This document shows, piece after piece, positions 26,884 to 34,834 of a stretch of DNA of 64,000 bases (the first letter of the stretch is position 1; the number at the start of each line of letters is the position of its first letter). The notes under the pieces are model-generated. The model ran no database searches. It was not told the DNA's origin and saw only the letters and a list, made by a program, of their open reading frames with translations. The stretch is from assembly GCF_016765585.1 (NCBI RefSeq), contig NZ_JAESWC010000009.1, forward strand, positions 62,001-126,000, read 5' to 3'. The DNA comes from Clostridium rhizosphaerae. GTDB lineage: Bacteria; Bacillota; Clostridia; Clostridiales; Clostridiaceae. The translations under genes were made by a program, and so were the position numbers.

Positions 26884-27828
26884 CTACCTCACTTTTAGAG
26901 GAACATAGCCGGTTTTTTCAGCAAGTTTTTGCCCATCTTCACTAAGCATCCAATCCAAAAGTTTTCTTGAAGAGGAGTCCTTTGGCTCGGATTTTCTAAG
27001 AACTGCATAGTAAGAGGTTGTAAAAGGATACTTTCCTGAGGATATAGTACTATTGTCCGGGACTATTCCATCCACTCCTATAAATTTTATAGTATCTTTG
27101 TTATACATTGTTTTTGCGTAGTAAAAGTAAGAGTACCCTAAAGCTCTTTCGGAATTATCATATTTTGCTATGCTTTCAATAAGTCCTTCCATTCCGGTAA
27201 CAATGGTTTTTGGTGCATCCACCATCTTTAGACCTTTCATAACTGTTTTTTCCATACCTGTCTGGCTGCCGGAGTTGGCTTCCCTTTGATAAGGAATAAT
27301 TTCACTGTCAGTTCCTCCGACTTCTTTCCAATTCTTTATTTTTCCTTGATAGATATCTTGTATCTGCTTAATCGTAAGAGAATTTATAGGATTTTTAGTG
27401 TTCACAAGAAATACAAAGCCTTCATTGACAACTGGTATAACTTCAAGTTCAACCTTAGCATCTTTAGCTAGCTTTAGCTCTTCCTCAGAAGGTTCAGTAA
27501 CAAATATAATATCTACTTTCTTATTGATGAGATTTACATAAGCATTATGCGTTGTATTGTGCTTTATAAACTTTTGAGAGTCTTCCTTTGAAATTCCAAG
27601 AATATCTGAAGCCGCTGCTTCAGATAGAGGTATAGTTGCCGTGGATCCGTCAAGCTTAGGATAGGTATCCTTTGTAAACTTAGGTTTTTCCACTTTTACA
27701 GGAGTAACTTCCGTTTGAGCAGAGCTTGGCTTAGTACTTTCAGCAGGATCAACTTTTACCTTTCCATCATTGCAGGCCGAAAGCAGCAAACTTGCTGCAG
27801 TAATCAGTATAACTAACTTTTTTTTCAT
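26884..27828 (-). CDS. PstS-like substrate-binding lipoprotein
   Basis: A 314-residue periplasmic-binding-protein-like lipoprotein (lipobox LSAC, Cys 19). GSTATIPLSEA near 61-71 and the NSGSQTGMEKTV loop near 185 match the phosphate-binding PstS type. IKQIQDIYQGKIKNWKEVGG near 155 and the final WMLSEDGQKLAEKTGYVPL are typical of the family. No pst permease or ATPase genes are nearby, and it is paired with a DUF3298-like lipoprotein, so a sensory or scavenging role is possible. Its leader carries the nested 84-bp repeat cluster. Confidence 0.85.
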   Translation of the reverse strand: MKKKLVILITAASLLLSACNDGKVKVDPAESTKPSSAQTEVTPVKVEKPKFTKDTYPKLDGSTATIPLSEAAASDILGISKEDSQKFIKHNTTHNAYVNLINKKVDIIFVTEPSEEELKLAKDAKVELEVIPVVNEGFVFLVNTKNPINSLTIKQIQDIYQGKIKNWKEVGGTDSEIIPYQREANSGSQTGMEKTVMKGLKMVDAPKTIVTGMEGLIESIAKYDNSERALGYSYFYYAKTMYNKDTIKFIGVDGIVPDNSTISSGKYPFTTSYYAVLRKSEPKDSSSRKLLDWMLSEDGQKLAEKTGYVPLKVR

Positions 27829-27837
27829 AAAAACTTT

Positions 27838-28108
27838 CTCCTTTCACTCGAAACACTGGGTAGTTTAAGATGCTCGTTTCCTTTCAGGCACTGGGTAACT
27901 TAAAACATTCGCTTCGCTCATAAGTTACCCGCTAAAGTCCATTTAGGACATTGGCTTCGCCCACGGGGCAACCTTAAATCGCTCGTTCCCCTTCGGGCAC
28001 TGGGCAACTTAAGACATTCGCTTCGATCATAAGTTACCCGCTAAAGTCCATTTAGGACTTTGGCTTCGCTAGTCTGCCCGTAAAAGCCCATTTAGGACTT
28101 TTACCTCA
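27838..28108 (-). repeat. Nested cluster of the 84-bp SD-hairpin repeat (copy C)
   Basis: Reading the minus strand from GAGG (28107-28104) to GGAG (27841-27838), three stem-1 hairpins with the TAAAT loop occur, and several stem-2 arms (GGGTAACTTA...TAAGTTACCC). The total is about 267 bp. One or more units appear inserted in the GCGAAG...ACGAGC loop or tail of another rather than simply in tandem. The final GGAG serves the PstS-like gene 9 bases downstream. Confidence 0.75.
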
Positions 28109-28126
28109 CATTAAAAATAACACTAT

Positions 28127-28156
28127 ATAATATAGGTATATTGACATTATTGACAC
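28127..28156 (-). promoter_or_regulatory. Weak candidate promoter for the PstS-like operon
   Basis: On the minus strand GTGTCA (28156-28151), an 18-base spacer and TATTAT (28132-28127). It overlaps the divergent plus-strand promoter and would put the whole repeat cluster in the leader. Confidence 0.3.
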
Positions 28157-28178
28157 TTTACCACCAGGCTAATATAAT
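28150..28178 (+). promoter_or_regulatory. Consensus sigma-A promoter
   Basis: TTGACA (28150-28155), exactly 17 bases, TATAAT (28173-28178): a full-consensus promoter. The nearest downstream gene starts at 28350, leaving a leader of about 165 bases that includes a second TATAAT (28275-28280) and a small GGGCAG-C-CTGCCC palindrome. Confidence 0.75.
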
Positions 28179-28349
28179 AATTTAAATTAAAAGATAGATT
28201 ATTTTATGAAACTTCAGAATAAATATATAAATAGTACTGTAAAAATTTCTTCTTTAAATGAAAGCTTTAAGATGTTATAATGAAAGCAAGTTTTTAGGGG
28301 CAGCCTGCCCAGAGTATTCCAACTAATAAACAAGGTGGGAAAAGTACAT

Positions 28350-28628
28350 ATGGATGAAGAACTGAAAAAAATGCTTGTAAAAATTCTTGAAAATCAGGAA
28401 GAATTTAAAGCTGAGCTTAGAAAACATACAGAAGCTATCACAAGTCTTGATGAGAAAATTATGCAGAGAACAGAAGCATTATTTGACGGATATAAAATAA
28501 ATTCTGAAAAGATTGATGAGCTTACAGATAAGATAGACGACTTAAGATTTGATGTAAATAATTTAGGCATAAAGACTTTGAAAAGTGAAAACAAGATTTT
28601 AGAATTAGATAGAAGACTTGCAAAGTAA
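28350..28628 (+). CDS. Small coiled-coil protein
   Basis: Ninety-two residues, almost all predicted helical coiled coil, with heptad-spaced Leu/Ile in IDELTDKIDDLRFDVNNLG and a charged C terminus. AAGGTGGG (28332-28339) supports ATG 28350; a GTG five codons earlier is inside that site. I do not recognise the family; short coiled-coil proteins of this sort are common in Clostridium. It is preceded by a consensus promoter and ends in a shared 240-bp hairpin. Confidence 0.6.
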   Translation: MDEELKKMLVKILENQEEFKAELRKHTEAITSLDEKIMQRTEALFDGYKINSEKIDELTDKIDDLRFDVNNLGIKTLKSENKILELDRRLAK

Positions 28629-28637
28629 AATATAAAG

Positions 28638-28877
28638 GGGATGCTGCAAACAACATAAACCTGCCGCGCGTTATTTGAATTCTATGAAACATTCGCTTCG
28701 CAGATAAGACTAATAATTAAAAAATTTATAAATCCTAAATTTTATAAACTCGTTTTACTCAGACAGTATAAAATTCTTAACGGCTTTATAAATTTTTTAA
28801 TTAAAGTCTTATTGCTGCTTGCTCAAATGTTTCTACGAATTCAATAACACGCTAGGTTTGCTGTTTTGCAGCATCCC
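28638..28877. repeat. 240-bp nested hairpin element (3'-end repeat family)
   Basis: Outer arms GGGATGCTGCAAA (28638-28650) and TTTGCAGCATCCC (28865-28877) are perfectly complementary. Middle arms around GTTATTTGAATTC and GAATTCAATAAC pair, and the centre (about 28705-28815) is a second palindrome, AAGACT...AGTCTT with ATTAAAAAATTTATAAA arms. It is the same length and pattern as 54884-55123. It lies between convergent genes and can terminate both. Confidence 0.8.
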
Positions 28878-28885
28878 ATTTTTGC

Positions 28886-29734
28886 TTAACAGGATAAACT
28901 GTACTGATTTCTACCGTTTTTTTTAGCATTAAGCATGGCTTCATTGGCATTTTTAATTACTTCTTCATTGTTAGAGCCGAAGGAGAATTCAGAAATTCCA
29001 ATGCTCAGTGTAAGTTTTACGATTGTTTCTCCAAATATAAATTCAGGTTCTGCTGAAGCTATTATATCATTTGAAAGCTTAGTAATAAGATCCTTTGATT
29101 CATTTTTGATAATAACAGCAAATTCGTCATTATTAATTCTTGTTACTTCAGTTTTTATATTATAATTTTCTAAAACAGCCCTAATTCTGTTTGGAACTTC
29201 AATGAGAACCTTGTCACCAATTTCATGTCCATAATTTTTATTGATATTGTCAAAGTGATCAATATCAATATCAAGTACAAATCCATTAGAAGAATTATTT
29301 ATATTATTAATAACAACATCCCTATTCATTTCTCTATTAATCATAACATTACCCCCAATTTTATTAATGTGATTCAATGTAATTTTAGAAAATATATCAA
29401 TATATATTCCTCTAAGCCTATAGTCCTTAGGTGATAGACCGTATAACTTTTTAAAAGCTCTGGAATAGGCTTCAGAAGAGTAATACTGATACTTAAGAGC
29501 TATATCCAAAATAGTATAGTTTGAATCAACAAGCTCCAAAGCTGACAAGGAAAGACGCCTTTTCCTTATATAATCCTTAACGGTTGTCCCAAGTATATTT
29601 GAGAAAACAGCATAGAAGGAAGACAAAGACATTAAAGCAGCCTTAGCAGTGTCCTCAAGATTAATCTTTTCATATAGATTTTTCTCTATAAAGTCTATAG
29701 AGCTTTGAATTCTTTCAATTAATTGAATTTCCAT
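28886..29734 (-). CDS. AraC-type helix-turn-helix fused to a degenerate GGDEF domain
   Basis: A 282-residue fusion. The N-terminal AraC DNA-binding domain (about 5-110) contains INLEDTAKAALMSLSSFYAVF and YSRAFKKLYGLSPKDYR. The C-terminal part (about 150-282) follows the diguanylate cyclase fold: LDIDIDHFDNINKNYGH near 154-170 and LSIGISEF near 245. The active-site loop is NNDEF (201-205) in place of GGDEF, so cyclase activity is doubtful and a ligand-sensing role is more likely. The order (HTH first, GGDEF last, no receiver) is uncommon. GGCCTCC on the plus strand gives a GGAGGCC site before the ATG. Confidence 0.82.
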   Translation of the reverse strand: MEIQLIERIQSSIDFIEKNLYEKINLEDTAKAALMSLSSFYAVFSNILGTTVKDYIRKRRLSLSALELVDSNYTILDIALKYQYYSSEAYSRAFKKLYGLSPKDYRLRGIYIDIFSKITLNHINKIGGNVMINREMNRDVVINNINNSSNGFVLDIDIDHFDNINKNYGHEIGDKVLIEVPNRIRAVLENYNIKTEVTRINNDEFAVIIKNESKDLITKLSNDIIASAEPEFIFGETIVKLTLSIGISEFSFGSNNEEVIKNANEAMLNAKKNGRNQYSLSC

Positions 29735-29827
29735 GGTAGGAGGCCTCCGTAAGATATCTTAATAATATTATATAGTCTTAGGAAAATTAATGCATGATAT
29801 TTTTTCCAAAGATAAATACAAAGTAAG

Positions 29828-29881
29828 GGGCTGTCGCAAAACAATTTAAACTCACTGCATGTTATTGTTTTACGACAGCCC
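29828..29881 (-). terminator. Terminator-like hairpin of the 3'-end repeat family
   Basis: GGGCTGTCG-C-AAAACAAT pairs with ATTGTTTT-A-CGACAGCCC (29828-29845 with 29864-29881). The loop keeps CTCACTGCATG, as in the 14576 member. It lies 36 bases beyond the stop of the MerR-type gene. Confidence 0.75.
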
Positions 29882-29916
29882 TGCTTAAATGTTTTATCAG
29901 AGTATATTCTTTATTG

Positions 29917-30174
29917 TTACTCCGATAAAACCCTTTTTATTTCTGGAATGTTTAGTCCATTCTTTTTTAAGGCCTGTATTTCTTCAATTTTTTGTATTGC
30001 CTTTTCCCTGGGAAAGCGGCGCGTCAGGTTTTCTTCCTGCTGATCAAAGGGAAGCATGCCTTCTTCTGTATAAAATTTTAAAGTGCTGTAACGGCAGCCA
30101 GTTATACGTACTAGCTCGCCTATAGATACATACTCAGATGATAGTATTTTCTCCATTGTACGCTGACGGGACAT
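29917..30174 (-). CDS. MerR-family helix-turn-helix protein
   Basis: An 85-residue DNA-binding domain with the MerR pattern: YVSIGELVRITGCRYSTLKFY, EEGMLPF and a long helix KAIQKIEEIQALKKNGLNI. It lacks a C-terminal effector domain. GGGAGGA precedes the ATG. It starts 15 bases after the stop of the 330-residue gene upstream, so the two are an operon and may share a task. It is followed by a terminator hairpin. Confidence 0.82.
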   Translation of the reverse strand: MSRQRTMEKILSSEYVSIGELVRITGCRYSTLKFYTEEGMLPFDQQEENLTRRFPREKAIQKIEEIQALKKNGLNIPEIKRVLSE

Positions 30175-30189
30175 TTAAAATCCTCCCTA

Positions 30190-31179
30190 TTAATATATTG
30201 GATATCTTCTTAAACGAACACCTTGTACTGGAAATTGATAATTCATAGCAGTTGGTATAGCCTCGTATAAGAAATTATCTATTTTTATAAGAGGAACTTC
30301 ACCCTCGCGAATTACAGTAAAAGTATGACCATACTGCTCCAGTCGTACCTTTACATCACGGAGACGCTCTTCTTTATTTTCAAACATGGCTTCAGTATCA
30401 ATAAATATAGATTGAGAACGTTCAAAAAAAGGAAAAGCAAAATTTACACCTGTACCAATTTGGGTAGACATAATAGATTTTTTTATATTTAAAAAGTTCT
30501 TTATTGCTATTTCAATAGATTTATGAATATTTATTGAGAAAATCTGCCTAGCAAAAGAATTTTCTTCAAATAACTGATTTATTCGATCAGCTACTATTTT
30601 TAATTCTTCTTTAGAAAAAATATCATAAATAGAACCGCTTTCTCTCATAAGCCAAAGCATAAGAATAGCTTCCTCTGACATAACACCATCTTCTAAAATT
30701 TCAGCACGAAGGCCTTCCGTGATTTTTGTATACAACTCCCCATTACTGCGATATTCCTTAATGGAAACACCAGCTGTTTTAAACTCCAAATCACATCCAA
30801 GAAGATTAGGTATTTCTTCTAATGCATCAATGCCTTTAAGAGAATCTGCCAAAGTTCGTTCGATTTCCTTCAGCTGTTTATTTGATAGTTTGATAACATG
30901 AGAAAGATAGTTTGAAAGAGTATCGCTAATGCTATCATTTCTTCCAAGAATAATTTTTAAAATGGTTTCCTGATATAAATTAATTGAAGGATTGGATAAA
31001 TCCTCTTTGGTAAATGTCAGATCTTCTGAGTTTACATTAAATTGTTTATCTAAATACAACTCTAAAATCACTGAAGCTGACATACAACGTAAAGCTGCTT
31101 TTTTAGCGGTAGTTAAATGAATACTGTCTTGAGCATTTAGTGCTATAAGGGAAAAGCTTTGTGCAAAAGTAAGTTCCAT
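30190..31179 (-). CDS. Uncharacterised protein, weakly GPP34-like N terminus
   Basis: A 329-residue soluble protein (ATG 31179; a GTG precedes it directly). The start ELTFAQSFSLIALNAQDS and the helices ALRCMSASVILELYLD recall the GPP34/Golgi-phosphoprotein-3-like fold of bacterial proteins, but I cannot confirm this. The rest is mostly helical with no catalytic motif. It is coupled to a small MerR-type regulator 15 bases downstream. GGGGG precedes the start. The upstream region has repeated GTAAGTAGTAAGTAGTAA, which could be a regulator site. Confidence 0.6.
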   Translation of the reverse strand: MELTFAQSFSLIALNAQDSIHLTTAKKAALRCMSASVILELYLDKQFNVNSEDLTFTKEDLSNPSINLYQETILKIILGRNDSISDTLSNYLSHVIKLSNKQLKEIERTLADSLKGIDALEEIPNLLGCDLEFKTAGVSIKEYRSNGELYTKITEGLRAEILEDGVMSEEAILMLWLMRESGSIYDIFSKEELKIVADRINQLFEENSFARQIFSINIHKSIEIAIKNFLNIKKSIMSTQIGTGVNFAFPFFERSQSIFIDTEAMFENKEERLRDVKVRLEQYGHTFTVIREGEVPLIKIDNFLYEAIPTAMNYQFPVQGVRLRRYPIY

Positions 31180-31304
31180 CACAATAAAACCCCCATGTAT
31201 TACTTAATTATTAGTTACTACTTACTACTTACGATTTAAGTGTAAATCTATAGGAAAATAAAGTCAATAGGCAGCAGGGCTATTCATTGGCATATTTTTG
31301 CAAC

Positions 31305-31344
31305 AAAAAACTATGCTGTCTTACATATTTCAGCATAGTTTTTA
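31305..31344. terminator. Bidirectional hairpin between minus-strand genes
   Basis: AAAAACTATGCTG (about 31306-31318) pairs with CAGCATAGTTTTT (31331-31343). A-run and T-run flank both sides. It lies upstream of the 30190 gene and 34 bases past the end of the GNAT gene ending at 31377, so it probably terminates that gene. Confidence 0.75.
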
Positions 31345-31376
31345 CAAATAACCACTTAAGTTTAATGATTAATAGG

Positions 31377-31838
31377 CTAATAGACTTTTTTCATAGAAAT
31401 GAACTCTTTTTCTTCATTATTTACATTCCATATAAACTCCTCAGTTTTAATAAAACCGAGCTTTTCATAAACTCTTATGGCTCGTTTATTAAATTTAGCA
31501 ACAAGCAGCTCAATCTTATCAAATTTATAGATTTCTCTGCCAAAGTTTAATATTGACTGTACTATTTCAGTGCCCATACCCCTTCCGGTGAAGCTTGGCT
31601 TCATTTGAACTCCAAGCATCAGATGTCCATCGTCATCATAATCAAAGCTGAAATTGCCTATAAGCTCTTCTGATTCATTGTATATAACAAAAGTATTTTC
31701 TTCCTTATGTATGTTGCTTGCCCATTCTTTTTTTGCTTCTGTCTTGTCGTTATCGTAAAAGGAATACTTACCGTCATACTTCCAGGTTGCTATTTCATTA
31801 GCATCTTTTTCTAATGGTTTTCTAAATTCAATATTCAT
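31377..31838 (-). CDS. GNAT-family N-acetyltransferase
   Basis: A 153-residue GNAT domain. The acetyl-CoA motif is PSFTGRGMGTEIV near 88-100, and the C-terminal beta bulge RVYEKLGFIKTEEF follows near 129. RimJ/RimL-like N-terminal FRKPLEKDANEIA. GGGGGAT selects ATG 31838 over an in-frame TTG five codons upstream that overlaps it. Substrate unknown. Confidence 0.85.
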   Translation of the reverse strand: MNIEFRKPLEKDANEIATWKYDGKYSFYDNDKTEAKKEWASNIHKEENTFVIYNESEELIGNFSFDYDDDGHLMLGVQMKPSFTGRGMGTEIVQSILNFGREIYKFDKIELLVAKFNKRAIRVYEKLGFIKTEEFIWNVNNEEKEFISMKKVY

Positions 31839-31940
31839 AATTAAATCCCCCAATTTAAATTTACTATACTAATAGCTTATCACCTGGTTTTTAATTTTTA
31901 TATCTCATAAACAATTCATAGTCATTTTTGATAATAAAAA

Positions 31941-32029
31941 GAGCCTGCTTTAAAACAACTAAACTTAGCGTGGTATTTGATAGAATTCAAATACCAAACA
32001 GTAGGTTTAAGCTATTTTGAGACAGGCTC
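31941..32029 (-). terminator. Terminator-like hairpin of the 3'-end repeat family
   Basis: GAGCCTG (31941-31947) pairs with CAGGCTC (32023-32029), and GGTATTTGA/TTCAAATACC lie inside. It sits 8 bases beyond the stop of the gene ending at 32037. Confidence 0.7.
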
Positions 32030-32036
32030 ATGATTT

Positions 32037-32315
32037 TTAATCAACTCTAGATTTTTCTTTATATATTATTCTTCTTATACTTTTTTCAGAAAGATAGTAT
32101 AGCTTCTCTAATTCAGCAACTGAAGTGCCTAAAGCATAGAGTTTAAATATTTCCTCATTTCTCGCTTTAAGGAATACTCTTATTCCGCTTTTCTCGCCCC
32201 ATTGTTTTTGGTTTTGGATTTTTCGTGGAATATATAAATATTCTCCATCAACATATTGCTGGACTAATTTAATAATATCTTCCGGAAGAACAGTTTCAGC
32301 ATTTATATAACTCAT
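32037..32315 (-). CDS. CD3324-family protein (Mor-like helix-turn-helix)
   Basis: Ninety-two residues matching the CD3324 family: SYINAETVLPEDIIKLVQQY, then GEYLYIPRK, a WGEKSG turn and a C-terminal helix-turn-helix RNEEIFKLYALGTSVAELEKLYYLSEKSIRRII. The fold resembles phage Mor-type activators. Function unknown, probably DNA binding. AGGAGGGC directly upstream selects ATG 32315 over an in-frame ATG at 32378. Confidence 0.78.
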   Translation of the reverse strand: MSYINAETVLPEDIIKLVQQYVDGEYLYIPRKIQNQKQWGEKSGIRVFLKARNEEIFKLYALGTSVAELEKLYYLSEKSIRRIIYKEKSRVD

Positions 32316-32465
32316 ATTCTTTGCCCTCCTAATCATAATTAATACATGAGCAAAGACTACGTATAAATAATCTAACATTTCATAGCAGTCTTTGCTATGA
32401 ATTCACAAACGGTTTTAAAGAAGGATATTTCATCTAAAACACTCCTATCATATTTTTATATGCTT

Positions 32466-32807
32466 CTATAGTAAAAACACTCCATATCCGATTAATAAAG
32501 AAAAAACACCAGATAAAAACATAAGTAATGTAAAACTCATATTCTTACCTCTTTCTTTCATATAATCTTCAGCAAAATTATTAGAGCTTCTTATATAGTT
32601 ATTGCTTACGCTTATTTGGGCAGTCTTTCCTGAGCCTAGTATGGCTAAACCTGAAATTATGGACATTACAACACCGCCTATACATAGACCATACCCAATG
32701 TTATGAAGTGTAAACTCATTTTTTATTAGGTACACTAGTAACACAATGACAAGATTTACTGTAGTTAAAATTAATATTTTCTTTAGATAGCTGATTATAG
32801 ACTTCAT
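32466..32807 (-). CDS. Small membrane protein
   Basis: A 113-residue protein with three hydrophobic helices (about 10-28, 36-58 and 93-112) and a polar stretch between the second and third. It shows no family signature known to me. GGGGGCGAT selects ATG 32807; the longer frame up to 32894 runs through AT-rich leader. Confidence 0.6.
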   Translation of the reverse strand: MKSIISYLKKILILTTVNLVIVLLVYLIKNEFTLHNIGYGLCIGGVVMSIISGLAILGSGKTAQISVSNNYIRSSNNFAEDYMKERGKNMSFTLLMFLSGVFSLLIGYGVFLL

Positions 32808-33001
32808 GATATCGCCCCCAAATTCTAAATCTATCAATAGCTTAAAGTTTATATTAATATACAATATTATTTCATATTTTATGATGTAATTCAATATAAT
32901 GTAAATTTGTTATCTAAAAGATTATAGTAATATAGAATATTCCATGTATTGGTATTATAATTAATTTATTGAAATTGTATTGGGTGTAGGGAGAGATATT
33001 T

Positions 33002-34237
33002 ATGAAAATAAGAAGACTTGCAGCTTTATTATTAAGTTTTACGTTTATTTTATGCGGCTGTAATAATGGAGATTTAAAAACAAGCAATAAACACAAGCAG
33101 CTTACTACAAAACAGAAAGTTGAGGATTTTGAATATTTATATACAATACTTAAGGAAAATTATCCATATTTTCAGCTTAACAAAAGGGTAAATAATGTGG
33201 ATTGGCTTTTAAACAAGGAAAAGTATGAGAAAGCTATAAAGGAAACAAAATCTGATGAAGAGTTCTTTAATTGCATTAAGGAAGCTCTTAAGGATTTGCA
33301 TAATGGACATACAAATATTCTTAATAGCGAAGGCTATTTTTTATTTAAGGACATGTTTAAAAATATACCGCCTCCAAATCAAACACTTGATATACTTACT
33401 GATAAAAGAGCTGTTGAAAGATATGGAGAAACTCAAACTAATAAAGAAGAAGACAGCCAGCTTAATGCAGATCATTCCACAAAAGATAATGTTACAACTA
33501 CTATAGTGGAAAAAGATAAAACTGCTTATCTTGGCGTAAAATCTTTTAATAATATAAATATGAATAATCAAGAGTTTGAGACTATTTATAGATTTTTGAA
33601 GGATATAAAAGATTATAAAACTTTGATAATAGATATAAGAGGAAATGGTGGGGGAAATGAATCATACTGGAGAGATTATATTGTTGCACCGTTAATAAAT
33701 GAACCTTTAATGCAAAAAACCTATTGCATTTTTAGAGGAGGAAGCTATACTCAAAATATATTGAAAAGTACCTTTGGAAACAGCTATGATACCATGGTTT
33801 TGCCTATAGATAAATTAAAGAAAGAAAATTTAAGCAAGCTGCCTCAAGAAATCTTCACAGACTTTAAATACTACCTTAAAAACATAGATATAATAAGTCC
33901 TAAGGGTCCAGTAGGTTTTAAGGGAAAAATATATCTTCTTGTAGATGAAAGGGTTTATTCCTCTTCTGAAGGTTTTGCTATATTTGCTAAGAGCACAGGC
34001 TTTGCTACTGTCGTTGGTGAAAAAACCGGAGGGGATGGTATTGGAATATCACCGACCTTAGGAGTACTTCCAAACAGCGGCTATGTTTTCAGATATCCTC
34101 AGGAAATGGGCTTAAAATCAGATGGCAGCAGCGATGAAGAGTTTAAAACAGAGCCAGATATAAAAGTAGATGCTAAGAAAAGCAGCAGCTTAATGGAGGA
34201 TCCTGCTGTTAAAAAGGTATTAGAACTGACAAAATAA
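33002..34237 (+). CDS. S41-family (C-terminal processing-like) peptidase lipoprotein
   Basis: A 411-residue lipoprotein (signal about 1-20, CGC lipobox). The S41 core is present: LIIDIRGNGGGNESYW near 216-231 and VYSSSEGFAIFAKSTGFATVVGE near 318-340, where the Ser before Glu-Gly-Phe would be the nucleophile and the Lys 20 or so residues later the base. No PDZ domain is obvious. It probably acts outside the membrane on an unknown peptide. The next gene follows after 14 bases. Confidence 0.85.
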   Translation: MKIRRLAALLLSFTFILCGCNNGDLKTSNKHKQLTTKQKVEDFEYLYTILKENYPYFQLNKRVNNVDWLLNKEKYEKAIKETKSDEEFFNCIKEALKDLHNGHTNILNSEGYFLFKDMFKNIPPPNQTLDILTDKRAVERYGETQTNKEEDSQLNADHSTKDNVTTTIVEKDKTAYLGVKSFNNINMNNQEFETIYRFLKDIKDYKTLIIDIRGNGGGNESYWRDYIVAPLINEPLMQKTYCIFRGGSYTQNILKSTFGNSYDTMVLPIDKLKKENLSKLPQEIFTDFKYYLKNIDIISPKGPVGFKGKIYLLVDERVYSSSEGFAIFAKSTGFATVVGEKTGGDGIGISPTLGVLPNSGYVFRYPQEMGLKSDGSSDEEFKTEPDIKVDAKKSSSLMEDPAVKKVLELTK

Positions 34238-34251
34238 AGGAGACTAAACAA

Positions 34252-34590
34252 ATGAACATTCAAATATTCGGAGTAAAAAAATGCTTTGATACACAAAAGG
34301 CAGAAAGATATTTTAAGGAAAGAAAAATTAAATATCAGTTTATAGATCTAAATCAAAAAGCTTTAAGCAAAAGAGAACTTGAAAGCGTTAGAGCTGCAGT
34401 TGGGCTTAAGAATTTAATTGATGAAAAGTCTAAGGAATATGTAAAATTAAATATAGCGCAGATAAGAAGTGATAGTGTTAAGGAGGAGCTTTTGCTGAAT
34501 AATCCAAAGCTATATAAAACGCCTTTAGTAAGGAACGGAAAACAGGCATCTGTAGGCTATGTGCCTGAGATTTGGGAGACTTGGGAGTAA
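34252..34590 (+). CDS. ArsC/Spx-like thioredoxin-fold protein
   Basis: A 112-residue ArsC-family (YffB/Spx-like) protein. MNIQIFGVKKCFDTQKAERYF has the single N-terminal Cys at residue 11 (KCFDTQ, not CxxC), and the family's PLVRNGKQASVGY segment comes near 91-103. Single-Cys members may act as glutaredoxin-like reductases or regulators; arsenate reduction is not implied. AAGGAG precedes the ATG. It may be cotranscribed with the S41 peptidase. Confidence 0.8.
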   Translation: MNIQIFGVKKCFDTQKAERYFKERKIKYQFIDLNQKALSKRELESVRAAVGLKNLIDEKSKEYVKLNIAQIRSDSVKEELLLNNPKLYKTPLVRNGKQASVGYVPEIWETWE

Positions 34591-34621
34591 GGCGGACAGG
34601 GCTTAGTGAGAATGAAGTAAT

Positions 34622-34729
34622 AAATATATTAACAGTGGGTACTCGTTAGATGATAATAATTCAGACTGTGATATAGAATTTGTGGTTATTTCTGTACCTA
34701 CAAGTAAAGGAGACAGAACCTTAGTATAA
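34622..34729 (+). pseudogene. Possible remnant reading frame
   Basis: Within the 244-base gap, an open frame without a start codon reads GYSLDDNNSDCDIEFVVISV and ends at TAA 34727-34729. Its composition looks protein-like but I cannot name the family. It may be a decayed gene or chance. The rest of the gap holds nothing I can assign. Confidence 0.2.
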
Positions 34730-34834
34730 TAGATATGATTATAAATTGGAATATATTGCACTATTCCTTTATTGAAAAATAAAGATTATTTATAAAATTT
34801 GCAGACAAATAGTAATTTACGAAGGAGAATATAG

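Noticed and set aside
28638-28877. Insertion sequence ends in the 240-bp hairpins
   Set aside because: No transposase frame is inside or near, and no clear target duplication is visible. They behave as hairpin repeats at gene ends.
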